Shown here: piece after piece, positions 7,497-13,263 of the stretch | How positions within the stretch are numbered: the stretch's first letter is position 1 | Layout: each line of letters opens with the position of its first letter | From: Anaerolineales bacterium UBA3940 | GTDB lineage: Bacteria; Chloroflexota; Anaerolineae; Aggregatilineales; UBA3940 | Reading direction: 5' to 3' | Assembly: GCA_002385675.1 (NCBI GenBank) | Contig: DGDY01000062.1 | Location: forward strand, 4,295 to 18,033 | Length of the DNA stretch: 13,739 nucleotides | Made by a program: the position numbers and the translations under genes | Notes under the pieces: model-generated | The model's input: the letters and a program-made list of their open reading frames with translations, nothing else | What the model was told of the DNA's origin: nothing | The model's database searches: none

Positions 7497-8510
7497 ATGA
7501 AGAAGATCCTCAATAACCCCGAAGAGTTTGTGGCAGACATGCTGGACGGCCTGTACAAGGCCCATCCCGATCAGGTTACCTATGTGGATGACATCCACTC
7601 ACTCGTTCGGGCCGACGCCCCGGTAGAGGGCAAGGTCGGCCTGATGACCGGCGGCGGCTCCGGCCACCTGCCGGTGTTCCTCGGCTATGTCGGCAAGGGT
7701 ATGCTGGACGGCTGCGCCATCGGCGACGTGTTCCAATCGCCCAGCGTCGAGCAGATCGCCAACGTCACCAAGCGCATCAACAGCGGCAAGGGCGTGGTGT
7801 ACATCTACGGCAACTACGGCGGCGACGTGATGAACTTCGATATGGCTGCCGAGGTGGTCGCGATGGACGACATCGAGACGCGCACGGTGCTCGTGCGTGA
7901 CGACGTGGCCTCCGCTCCGCCGGAAGAGGCGGACCGCCGCCGTGGTGTTGCGGGCATGGTGTTCGCCTTCAAGATCGCCGGCGCCAAGGCTGACAAGGGC
8001 GCGAGCATCGATGAGGTGGTGGAAGTCACCGAGCGGGCGCTCGCCAACATCCGCACCATCGGCGTGGGCCTCTCGCCAGTGACGCTGCCCGCCGTCGGCA
8101 CGCCGACCTTTACCATCGGCGAGGACGAGATGGAGATCGGCATGGGCATCCACGGCGAGCCTGGCATGAAGCGCGAGAAGCTGCAGACCGCCGACGAGAT
8201 CGCCGAGCGGATGACCAACGCCATCCTTGACGACCTCCAGCCGCAGGAAGGCGACCGGTTTGCGGTGATGGTCAACGGGCTTGGCGCGACGCCGCTTGAG
8301 GAGCTGTACATCATGTACGGCAAGGTGCACGAGATCCTCACCGAGCGCGGGCTGCAGATCTACCGCCCGTACATTGGCGAGTTCGCCACCTCGATGGAGA
8401 TGGCCGGCGCGTCGCTCACGCTCTTCCGCCTGGCCGACGACGAGCTTGTCGAACTGCTCGACGCGCCCGCACATACCCCGTTCTTCAAGCAGTTTGACTA
8501 TAGAAAGTGA
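7497..8510 (+). CDS. dhaK: DhaK-type kinase subunit (dihydroxyacetone/erythrulose kinase family)
   Basis: This 337-residue substrate-binding subunit of a two-part ketose kinase binds the keto substrate covalently and receives phosphate from ADP/ATP-bound DhaL. Family landmarks are GGGSGHLP (52-59) with His57, NYGGD with Asp110, a central GVGLSPVTLPAVG, and MGIHGEPG with His219. These match the three substrate residues of E. coli DhaK (His56, Asp109, His218). Two positions differ from E. coli DhaK. The Glu of GHEP is Leu58, and the Lys before NYTGD is Gly105. Such variants occur among DhaK paralogues of the sugar-kinase kind, so the substrate may be a ketotetrose, ketopentose or keto-acid rather than dihydroxyacetone. 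The dhaL gene starts 7 bases downstream, so the pair is almost certainly co-translated. No DhaM or PTS gene is present, pointing to ATP as donor. Confidence 0.93.
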   Translation: MKKILNNPEEFVADMLDGLYKAHPDQVTYVDDIHSLVRADAPVEGKVGLMTGGGSGHLPVFLGYVGKGMLDGCAIGDVFQSPSVEQIANVTKRINSGKGVVYIYGNYGGDVMNFDMAAEVVAMDDIETRTVLVRDDVASAPPEEADRRRGVAGMVFAFKIAGAKADKGASIDEVVEVTERALANIRTIGVGLSPVTLPAVGTPTFTIGEDEMEIGMGIHGEPGMKREKLQTADEIAERMTNAILDDLQPQEGDRFAVMVNGLGATPLEELYIMYGKVHEILTERGLQIYRPYIGEFATSMEMAGASLTLFRLADDELVELLDAPAHTPFFKQFDYRK

Positions 8511-8517
8511 TGGACCT

Positions 8518-9156
8518 ATGGCAGAGTCAACGGTGAGCGGGGCAGAGCTCCGCGATGCCATCCGCCGGGTTGTCGCCGCGCTGAAGGATAACAGCGACCG
8601 CCTGACCGAGCTTGACCAGGCGATGGGCGACGGCGACCTGGGCATCACCGCAAAGAAAATCGCTAACGGCCTGGAGACGTACATCGACGATACCGCGCCC
8701 GATGACGATCTGGGCAAGTACGTCATGACCGCCGGTATGAAGGTCAACAGCGCCGCGCCCTCGACGATGGGCACGCTGATTGCCTCCGGCCTGATGCGCG
8801 CCGGGCGTGAGGCCAAAGGCAGGGCCGAGCTGGACGGCGCGACGCTCGCCGCGATGTTCCGTGCCGCCGTGCAGGGCATCCAGGAGCGCGGCAAGGCCAA
8901 GCCCGGCGACAAGACGCTGATCGACGCGCTGCACCCGGCGGCGGAGGCGTTCGCCGAGGCGGTCGAGCGCGGCGACGGGCTGCAGGCGGCGGCCCGCGAG
9001 ATGGTCGCCGCCGCCGAGAAGGGGCTGGAGAGCGTCACGCCGCTGCAGAGCCGCATCGGGCGTGCTGGCTGGGTCGGCGAGCGCACGCAGGGCAAGGTTG
9101 ACCCCGGCTGCGCGTTCGCCGTCGTCGTGCTGCGCGCGCTCGCAGGCATGGATTAG
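8518..9156 (+). CDS. dhaL: DhaL-type nucleotide-binding kinase subunit
   Basis: This 212-residue helical DhaL subunit holds the nucleotide with two Mg ions and passes phosphate to the substrate on DhaK. The Mg/ADP motif is ELDQAMGDGDLG (31-42) with Asp33, Asp38 and Asp40. The other family motifs are STMGTLIASG, GDKTLIDALHPA, and the C-terminal GRAGWVGERTQGKVDPG (equivalent to the usual LGERSxGxxDPG). Length is normal for a stand-alone DhaL. The open frame extends upstream inside dhaK, but that part has no homology. ATG 8518 is the natural start just after the dhaK stop, with TGGA a few bases before it. Together with the preceding subunit it should form an ATP-dependent ketose (or keto-acid) kinase. 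Confidence 0.93.
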   Translation: MAESTVSGAELRDAIRRVVAALKDNSDRLTELDQAMGDGDLGITAKKIANGLETYIDDTAPDDDLGKYVMTAGMKVNSAAPSTMGTLIASGLMRAGREAKGRAELDGATLAAMFRAAVQGIQERGKAKPGDKTLIDALHPAAEAFAEAVERGDGLQAAAREMVAAAEKGLESVTPLQSRIGRAGWVGERTQGKVDPGCAFAVVVLRALAGMD

Positions 9157-9202
9157 TCCCGGTCGGCGAGAACGCCTGGCAGCCATCCAGTAGCTAACCT
9201 CG

Positions 9203-9246
9203 CCCCCGTCGTGGGAAAGGGCGTAGCCTTTCTCTACAGACGGGGG
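9203..9246 (+). terminator. Compound hairpin in the dhaL-dehydrogenase gap
   Basis: CCCCCGTC (9203-9210) pairs with GACGGGGG (9239-9246), and inside it GAAAGG (9215-9220) pairs with CCTTTC (9227-9232). No T-tract follows. It is probably an mRNA-end stabiliser or weak terminator; the next gene remains on the same strand. Confidence 0.5.
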
Positions 9247-9271
9247 TGGGGTTTGGTTCATAGCCAACGCA

Positions 9272-9277
9272 GAGGAG
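9272..9277 (+). promoter_or_regulatory. Ribosome binding site setting a GTG start for the dehydrogenase
   Basis: GAGGAG lies 8 bases before GTG 9286. The upstream in-frame GTG 9211 sits in the hairpin and would add a non-homologous tail. Confidence 0.65.
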
Positions 9278-9285
9278 ACCGTTTA

Positions 9286-10179
9286 GTGGCAAAGAAAATC
9301 GCCTACCTGGGTATGGGCATCATGGGGCGCGGCATGGCGGCGAACCTCGTCGATGCCGGCTACGATGTCACCGTGTGGAACCGCACGCCGGGGCACGCCG
9401 ACGAGGTTGTCGCAAAGGGCGCGAAACTCGCCGAGACTCCGGCTGAAGCCGTCAAGGGCGCGGACATTGTGATGTACTGCCTCGCCGATGACAGCGCCGT
9501 GCTCGACCTCGTCTTTGGTGACTGGGACCTGCTCGGCGCGCTGGAGAGCGGGCAGATCGTCGTGGACATGTCCACCGTCCACCCCGATACCTCGCTGCTC
9601 GAAGCCGAGGCTTTCGCAGAACGGGGCGTGCGCTTCCTCGATGCGCCGGTGTTCGGCAGCAAGGGCGAGGCAGCCAGCGGCAACCTGTGGATCGTCGTCG
9701 GCGGCCCGCGCGAGCTGTACGAGGAGGTCCTGCCCGTGCTGGAGCCGCTCAGCGAGACGACGCACTACATGGGCGAGAACGGCAAGGGCGCGGCCATGAA
9801 GCTTGTCGGCAACCTCATCGTCGCCTCGCAGCTTCATGCGCTCGGTGAGGCGATGATCCTGGCGACGAAGGCGGGCCTCAACCCGCGCGACGTGCTCGGC
9901 GTGCTGCATGTCACCGACTTCAAATCGCCGATCTTCGACGGCGTGGGCGCGGCGCTCATCGAGCGCGACTTCAGCACGTACTTCGCGCTGAAGCACATGC
10001 TCAAGGACGCCAACCTCATCGCCCAGTTTGCCGAAGACCTGAACTCGCCCATCCCGGCGACTGCCGTGATCCGCGAGACGATCAAGGCCGCCGTGAACAA
10101 GGGCTGGGGTGAGGAAAACGCCTCCGCGCTGATCAAGGCGCTCGAAGAACAGGCCGGTGTGCAGGTCAAGGCCGAGTAG
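9286..10179 (+). CDS. NAD(P)-dependent beta-hydroxyacid dehydrogenase (3-HIBADH family)
   Basis: This 297-residue oxidoreductase belongs to the 3-hydroxyisobutyrate dehydrogenase / glyoxylate reductase family (NAD_binding_2 then NAD_binding_11). It would oxidise a hydroxy acid or reduce a semialdehyde in the cytoplasm. The dinucleotide motif is [11 protein letters not shown] (8-18) with Gly9, Gly11 and Gly14. The second strand ends VWNRTP (30-35), and the Asn-Arg-Thr favours NADP(H). The substrate-anchor motif is [16 protein letters not shown] (from 119), and the GSKG form resembles the glyoxylate/succinate-semialdehyde reductase branch. The catalytic lysine is Lys172 in GAAMKLVGN. Start is GTG 9286 after GAGGAG. 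In this operon it could make the beta-keto acid used by the kinase and RLP, a role that is inferred. Confidence 0.92.
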   Translation: MAKKIAYLGMGIMGRGMAANLVDAGYDVTVWNRTPGHADEVVAKGAKLAETPAEAVKGADIVMYCLADDSAVLDLVFGDWDLLGALESGQIVVDMSTVHPDTSLLEAEAFAERGVRFLDAPVFGSKGEAASGNLWIVVGGPRELYEEVLPVLEPLSETTHYMGENGKGAAMKLVGNLIVASQLHALGEAMILATKAGLNPRDVLGVLHVTDFKSPIFDGVGAALIERDFSTYFALKHMLKDANLIAQFAEDLNSPIPATAVIRETIKAAVNKGWGEENASALIKALEEQAGVQVKAE

Positions 10180-10210
10180 AGCGCACTTCAGGTAGACACA
10201 CGCGAAAAGG

Positions 10211-10239
10211 GTAGGGGCGGGCCTCACACTCGCCCCTAC
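10211..10239 (+). terminator. Hairpin after the dehydrogenase gene
   Basis: GTAGGGGCG (10211-10219) pairs with CGCCCCTAC (10231-10239), a 9-bp stem with an 11-base loop. The following bases (TGTCTAAAACTTCTC) are only mildly T-rich, so this is a candidate weak terminator or mRNA-stabilising hairpin rather than a clear intrinsic terminator. Confidence 0.55.
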
Positions 10240-10279
10240 TGTCTAAAACTTCTCATCTCCTTATTCTTGGGGAGTATTT

Positions 10280-11350
10280 ATGATGGATAAACGCTGGAAG
10301 CAGCTTGGCGAGGTTCTCGTCAACTATTCAACGGCTGTCAAGCCGGGCGAGCGCGTCATGATCGCCATGGTCGAGCCGGAGACGTACCCGCTCGTGCAGG
10401 CCACCTACGAGGCGGCGGTCAAGGCAGGCGCGTACCCGCAGGTGCAGTTTCTCTCGGAGCGGCTGCGCCACTCCCTGCTCAAGTACGGCAACGACGACCA
10501 GTTAAGCTGGGTGCCGGAGATCGAAGCCTACGGCATGGAGTGGGCGGATGTGTACATCGGCCTACGCGGGGCGCACAACCTCTATGAACTGGCCGATGTA
10601 TCGACCGAGGCGCTTGCCAAGAACCAGGTCGCGATGGGCAAGATCTCGACGCTGCGCTGGCAGAAAACGCGCTGGGTGCTCTCCCGCGTGCCGAACGAGT
10701 CGTTCGCGCAGCAGGCGCAGACGGACCTTGAGACCATTATGGACATGTACTTCGATGCCTGCCTGCTCGACTGGCCCAAATACGCCGAGGAGTGGCAGGC
10801 GATGGCGAAGCGGCTCGAAGGCATGAGCGACGTGCGGATCGTCGGCAAGGGTACCGACCTGCGCTTCTCGGTAGAGGGCCGCAAGTGGCTGACCTTCGAC
10901 GGCAAGATCAACATGCCCGATGGCGAGATCTTCACCGCGCCGGTCAACCGCTCGCTGAACGGCTACATCTACTTCGAGAACCCCGGCGTGCTCAGCGGCA
11001 GGCTGATGTACGACATCCGCCTGGAGTGGAAGGACGGCAGGCTGGTAGACGCCACCTCCTCGACCAACCAGGACTACCTGCGCAAGATCGTCTCGTCGGA
11101 TGAGGGCGCCAGCCTGCTCGGCGAGTTTGCCTTCGGCACGAACCCCTACGTCAACCGGTTCACCAACGACATCCTGATCGATGAGAAGATTGGCGGCACG
11201 ATCCACATTGCGCTGGGTCGCGCCTACCCGGAGTGTGGCGGCGTGAACCAGTCCGCCATCCACTGGGACATCGTGAAGGACCTGCGCGACGAGGGCGGCG
11301 TGATCATCGACGGCAAGACGGTGCTAGAAAACGGTAAGCTCACAATATAA
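10280..11350 (+). CDS. Aminopeptidase, M29 family (thermophilic metallopeptidase type)
   Basis: This 356-residue protein belongs to peptidase family M29 (AmpS/AmpT/PepS), two-metal enzymes that remove N-terminal amino acids from peptides in the cytoplasm. The candidate metal and catalytic residues are all present in order: Glu216 in MPDGEIFTAP, Glu282 in LGEFAFG, His309 in GTIHIALG, Tyr316 in RAYPECGG, and His328/Asp330 in SAIHWDIV. It should therefore be active. It is slightly shorter than well-known members, mainly because the segment between the two histidines is compact. The start is ATG 10280 (or 10283), with GGGGAG at 10269-10274. A peptidase between a dehydrogenase and a RuBisCO-like gene is unexpected. 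It may be a co-transcribed general peptidase, or it may act on an amide-like or conjugated form of the imported compound; nothing in the sequence decides this. Confidence 0.92.
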   Translation: MMDKRWKQLGEVLVNYSTAVKPGERVMIAMVEPETYPLVQATYEAAVKAGAYPQVQFLSERLRHSLLKYGNDDQLSWVPEIEAYGMEWADVYIGLRGAHNLYELADVSTEALAKNQVAMGKISTLRWQKTRWVLSRVPNESFAQQAQTDLETIMDMYFDACLLDWPKYAEEWQAMAKRLEGMSDVRIVGKGTDLRFSVEGRKWLTFDGKINMPDGEIFTAPVNRSLNGYIYFENPGVLSGRLMYDIRLEWKDGRLVDATSSTNQDYLRKIVSSDEGASLLGEFAFGTNPYVNRFTNDILIDEKIGGTIHIALGRAYPECGGVNQSAIHWDIVKDLRDEGGVIIDGKTVLENGKLTI

Positions 11351-11352
11351 GT

Positions 11353-11396
11353 GGATGGCGTAATAGCGGATGGCTTATGGCTATACGCCATCCGCC
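11353..11396 (+). repeat. Palindromic repeat, copy 2, with two alternative folds
   Basis: GGATGGCGTA (11353-11362) pairs with TACGCCATCC (11384-11393), and the stem continues inward with TAGC/GCTA (11364-11367 with 11380-11383) past a bulged A. Alternatively GCGGATGGC (11366-11374) pairs with GCCATCCGC (11387-11395). The second pairing shares its arms with the palindrome at 7427-7451, so this is a second copy of the same element with an inserted or duplicated part. Confidence 0.55.
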
Positions 11397-11409
11397 ATTA
11401 GCCAGGCAT

Positions 11410-11415
11410 GAAAGG
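11410..11415 (+). promoter_or_regulatory. Ribosome binding site deciding the RuBisCO-like protein start
   Basis: GAAAGG ends 9 bases before ATG 11425. The earlier in-frame ATG 11377 lies inside the palindromic repeat and would translate that repeat, so 11425 is preferred. Confidence 0.6.
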
Positions 11416-11424
11416 CTTTATTCG

Positions 11425-12594
11425 ATGTTCTTCCCGTCCGTACCCGTACCTCTATCTGGCGACCGCTTTCACGTTACCTACCATATCCGCACCGACGACG
11501 GGTTAGCCGGGGCACGCCAGGCGGCTCTGGATGCCGCCTACGAGCAGACCGTCGAGTTGCCTGGCTCGCTCGTGCCCGACGGCGATATGCAGGACGTAGT
11601 CGGTCACATCGAGCACATCGAGCCGCTCGACGATGGCTACTACGAGGTGGTGATCAGCTACCCGGTCGAGGCGTCCGGCTTTGAGTTGACCGGCCTGCTG
11701 AGCGTCGTCTACGGCAACATCAGCATGCAGGATCGGATCCGCGTCATCCGCTTTGACCTGCCGCCCTCGCTGCTGGAGAAATTCTCCGGCCCGCGCTTTG
11801 GCCGCGAGGGGCTGCGTGCGCTGGTGGGCGCGCCGGATCGCCCGTTGCTCGGCACCGCGCTCAAGCCGATGGGCTTCCCGGCGGACAAGCTCGCCGAGCT
11901 TGCGTACCAGTTCGCGCTCGGCGGGCTGGACATCGTGAAGGACGACCACAGCCTCGCCAACCAGCCGACCGCTCCCTTTGACAGGCGGCTCGAAGCGTGC
12001 GCGGCAGCCGTCCGGCGGGCCAACGAGGAAACCGGCGGCTCGACGCTCTATGTGCCGAACATCACCGGCCCCGCCGACCAGGTCCTCAAGCGGGCACTGC
12101 TCGCCAAGGAGCTTGGTGCGGGCGGCATCGAGGTGATTGCCGGGCTGGTCGGGTTCGATACCATCCGCCTGCTCGCCGAGGACCCCCGCATCAACCTGCC
12201 GATCTTCGCGCACCCGGCCATGCTGGGGACCTACACGCTCAGCCGCGACCACGGCTTTGCGCTCGGCGCGCTCTACGGCGAGGTGAACCGCATCGCCGGC
12301 GCGGACGTGGCGATCTGCACCAACTACGGCGGGCGCTTCCCCACCACCCGCGAGGATATTGCCCAGCTCAGGGAGCTAATCAGCCGCCCGATGGGGCACA
12401 TCAGGCCCATGCTGCCCATGCCGGGCGGTGGTATGACGGTCGAACGCGTGCCTGAAATCCTTGAGTTCTACGGGAACGACGTGATCCTGCTGATCAGCGG
12501 CGGGCTCTTCACCATGGGGCCTGACCTCGTCGAGAATTGCCGCCGCTTCCGCGAGGTCGTTGAGTCCACCGCACAGCCCACCCGCGACGCGTAA
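11425..12594 (+). CDS. RuBisCO-like protein (form IV, non-carboxylating)
   Basis: This 389-residue RuBisCO large-subunit-fold protein has the N-terminal alpha/beta domain (about 1-115) and the TIM-barrel domain (from about 120). RuBisCO landmarks by alignment from memory are TALKPMG (Lys147 for Lys175), GGLDIVKDDHS (Lys172 for Lys201, Asp174 for Asp203, His175 for Glu204), FAHPAML (His263 for His294), and phosphate-site glycines MPGGGM (332-337) and LISGGL (356-361). The Thr173 and Lys177 positions are Ala145 and Met149, and the loop-6 lysine (Lys334) is missing (TNYGGRFP). These changes rule out CO2 fixation but keep the enolising lysine and a metal-site scaffold. Relatives act as MtnW enolases, methylthioribulose-phosphate isomerases, or the decarboxylase OiaX. 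With a kinase and a dehydrogenase nearby, an OiaX-like decarboxylation or enolisation of a phosphorylated keto-sugar acid is my best guess. It is 26 bases from the cupin gene. Confidence 0.93.
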   Translation: MFFPSVPVPLSGDRFHVTYHIRTDDGLAGARQAALDAAYEQTVELPGSLVPDGDMQDVVGHIEHIEPLDDGYYEVVISYPVEASGFELTGLLSVVYGNISMQDRIRVIRFDLPPSLLEKFSGPRFGREGLRALVGAPDRPLLGTALKPMGFPADKLAELAYQFALGGLDIVKDDHSLANQPTAPFDRRLEACAAAVRRANEETGGSTLYVPNITGPADQVLKRALLAKELGAGGIEVIAGLVGFDTIRLLAEDPRINLPIFAHPAMLGTYTLSRDHGFALGALYGEVNRIAGADVAICTNYGGRFPTTREDIAQLRELISRPMGHIRPMLPMPGGGMTVERVPEILEFYGNDVILLISGGLFTMGPDLVENCRRFREVVESTAQPTRDA

Positions 12595-12604
12595 CACATC
12601 GAGC

Positions 12605-12610
12605 AAGGAG
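12605..12610 (+). promoter_or_regulatory. Ribosome binding site of the cupin gene
   Basis: AAGGAG, 10 bases before ATG 12621, is among the best-matching Shine-Dalgarno sequences in the window. Confidence 0.55.
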
Positions 12611-12620
12611 ACAAGAGATT

Positions 12621-13067
12621 ATGGCCGTTATTCACCGATTTGTCGGCAAGTGGAACGAGGACATGAAGTGGGACGGTGCGCGCACGCGCGTCTACAGCGA
12701 GCACGCAACCGGCGCGACCGAGACATGGCTTATCGGCAAGCGGGAGCAGGCCGAGAACTTCGCCATGCGCTACTACGAGCTTGAGCCGGGCGGCCACTCC
12801 CGCGAGGAGGACCACCCCTATGACCATGGCGTGATGTTCGTGCGCGGCACGGGCGAAGTCCTGCTTGGCGACGAGGTTGTCCCGGTGAAGCAGGGCGATG
12901 TTATCTACATCGCGCCCGACGAGCGCCACCAGATCCGCAACACCGGCGAGGATGTACTGGGCTGGGTGTGCGTCATCCCTGCGCGGCGCGTCAAGCAGGA
13001 TCAGGTTGTCTGGGCCGAGGAGGCCGTCGAGGATCAGCTTACGGAGACGCGGGCGGCTCAGGAATAG
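12621..13067 (+). CDS. Small single-domain cupin protein
   Basis: This 148-residue protein has one cupin barrel (Cupin_2 type). Motif 1 is PGGHSREEDHPYDHGVMFVRGTG (56-78), giving probable metal ligands Glu63, His65 and His69. Motif 2 is GDVIYIAPDERHQIRNTG (92-109), giving His103. This is a complete 3-His/1-Glu-like metal site, so it is probably an enzyme (isomerase, epimerase, lyase or dioxygenase) rather than a sensor. The N-terminal part (WDGARTRVYSE, then ATETWLIGKRE) may form dimer strands, and the acidic tail is probably disordered. It follows the RuBisCO-like gene by 26 bases and is likely translated from the same mRNA. RLP-cupin pairs are known from the MTA-isoprenoid shunt, where the cupin removes methanethiol. 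Whether this protein does so is not shown by sequence, and the sugar importer context argues for a sugar substrate. Confidence 0.88.
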   Translation: MAVIHRFVGKWNEDMKWDGARTRVYSEHATGATETWLIGKREQAENFAMRYYELEPGGHSREEDHPYDHGVMFVRGTGEVLLGDEVVPVKQGDVIYIAPDERHQIRNTGEDVLGWVCVIPARRVKQDQVVWAEEAVEDQLTETRAAQE

Positions 13068-13199
13068 AATTCCCGGGCTAACTAGCGTTAAGCGCGTCCT
13101 CTGGACGTACGTCTGCCCCCGGCGGACTCCGCCCCCACAGGGGGCAAGTCCCGTAGGGACTTTGCGGAATAGCGAAGCTATCAGGATAGCGAAGCTATC
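13061..13199 (+). repeat. Run of seven perfect or near-perfect 3-nt-loop micro-hairpins
   Basis: Stems and 3-base loops read directly are: 13061-13073 (5 bp, loop AGA, holding the cupin TAG stop); 13095-13107 (5 bp, TCT); 13111-13127 (7 bp with one G-T pair, CCC); 13131-13145 (6 bp, ACA); 13146-13162 (7 bp, GTA); 13169-13181 (5 bp, GAA); 13185-13199 (6 bp, GAA). From 13095 on they are separated by 0-6 bases. The last two contain GCGAAGC, known as an exceptionally stable DNA mini-hairpin. From 13095 on every loop is closed by C-G. This is far more ordered than a transcription terminator and has no T-tract. A larger hairpin follows at 13205-13226. Confidence 0.7.
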
Positions 13200-13200
13200 A
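13169..13200 (+). repeat. Direct repeat of a 15-base palindromic unit, period 17
   Basis: ATAGCGAAGCTATCA occurs at 13169-13183 and again at 13186-13200, separated by GG. Each copy is itself a GAA-loop hairpin. The tandem copy suggests duplication by slippage or serial insertion. Confidence 0.7.
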
Positions 13201-13204
13201 CTTA

Positions 13205-13226
13205 GCCCGGCAATTCATCGCCGGGC
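13205..13226 (+). terminator. Hairpin before the URO-D-like gene
   Basis: GCCCGGC (13205-13211) pairs with GCCGGGC (13220-13226) around an 8-base loop. It closes the micro-hairpin run. It has no T-tract, so a terminator role is uncertain. Confidence 0.4.
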
Positions 13227-13263
13227 AGGCCAGCAGGCCCATTAGCTTTATCAGAGGCAAACC

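Noticed and set aside
8281..8517. N-terminal extension of DhaL overlapping dhaK
   Set aside because: The extension is an Arg/Ser-rich shadow of dhaK; DhaL homology begins right after ATG 8518.
7599..9149. Long reverse-strand open frame (516 codons) opposite dhaK and dhaL
   Set aside because: It overlaps two genes with clear family motifs, and its translation is low-complexity Ser/Ala/Arg sequence.
11377..11424. N-terminal extension of the RuBisCO-like protein from ATG 11377
   Set aside because: These codons lie in a palindromic repeat, and a better-spaced ribosome site serves ATG 11425.
11425..12594. True RuBisCO and carbon fixation
   Set aside because: Several residues needed for CO2 addition and carbamate-metal binding are replaced or missing, and no phosphoribulokinase is nearby.
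13095..13226. Hairpin run read as a CRISPR array or integron attC site
   Set aside because: Arms and spacers are not a constant repeat with unique spacers, and no attC core sites or cas genes are seen.
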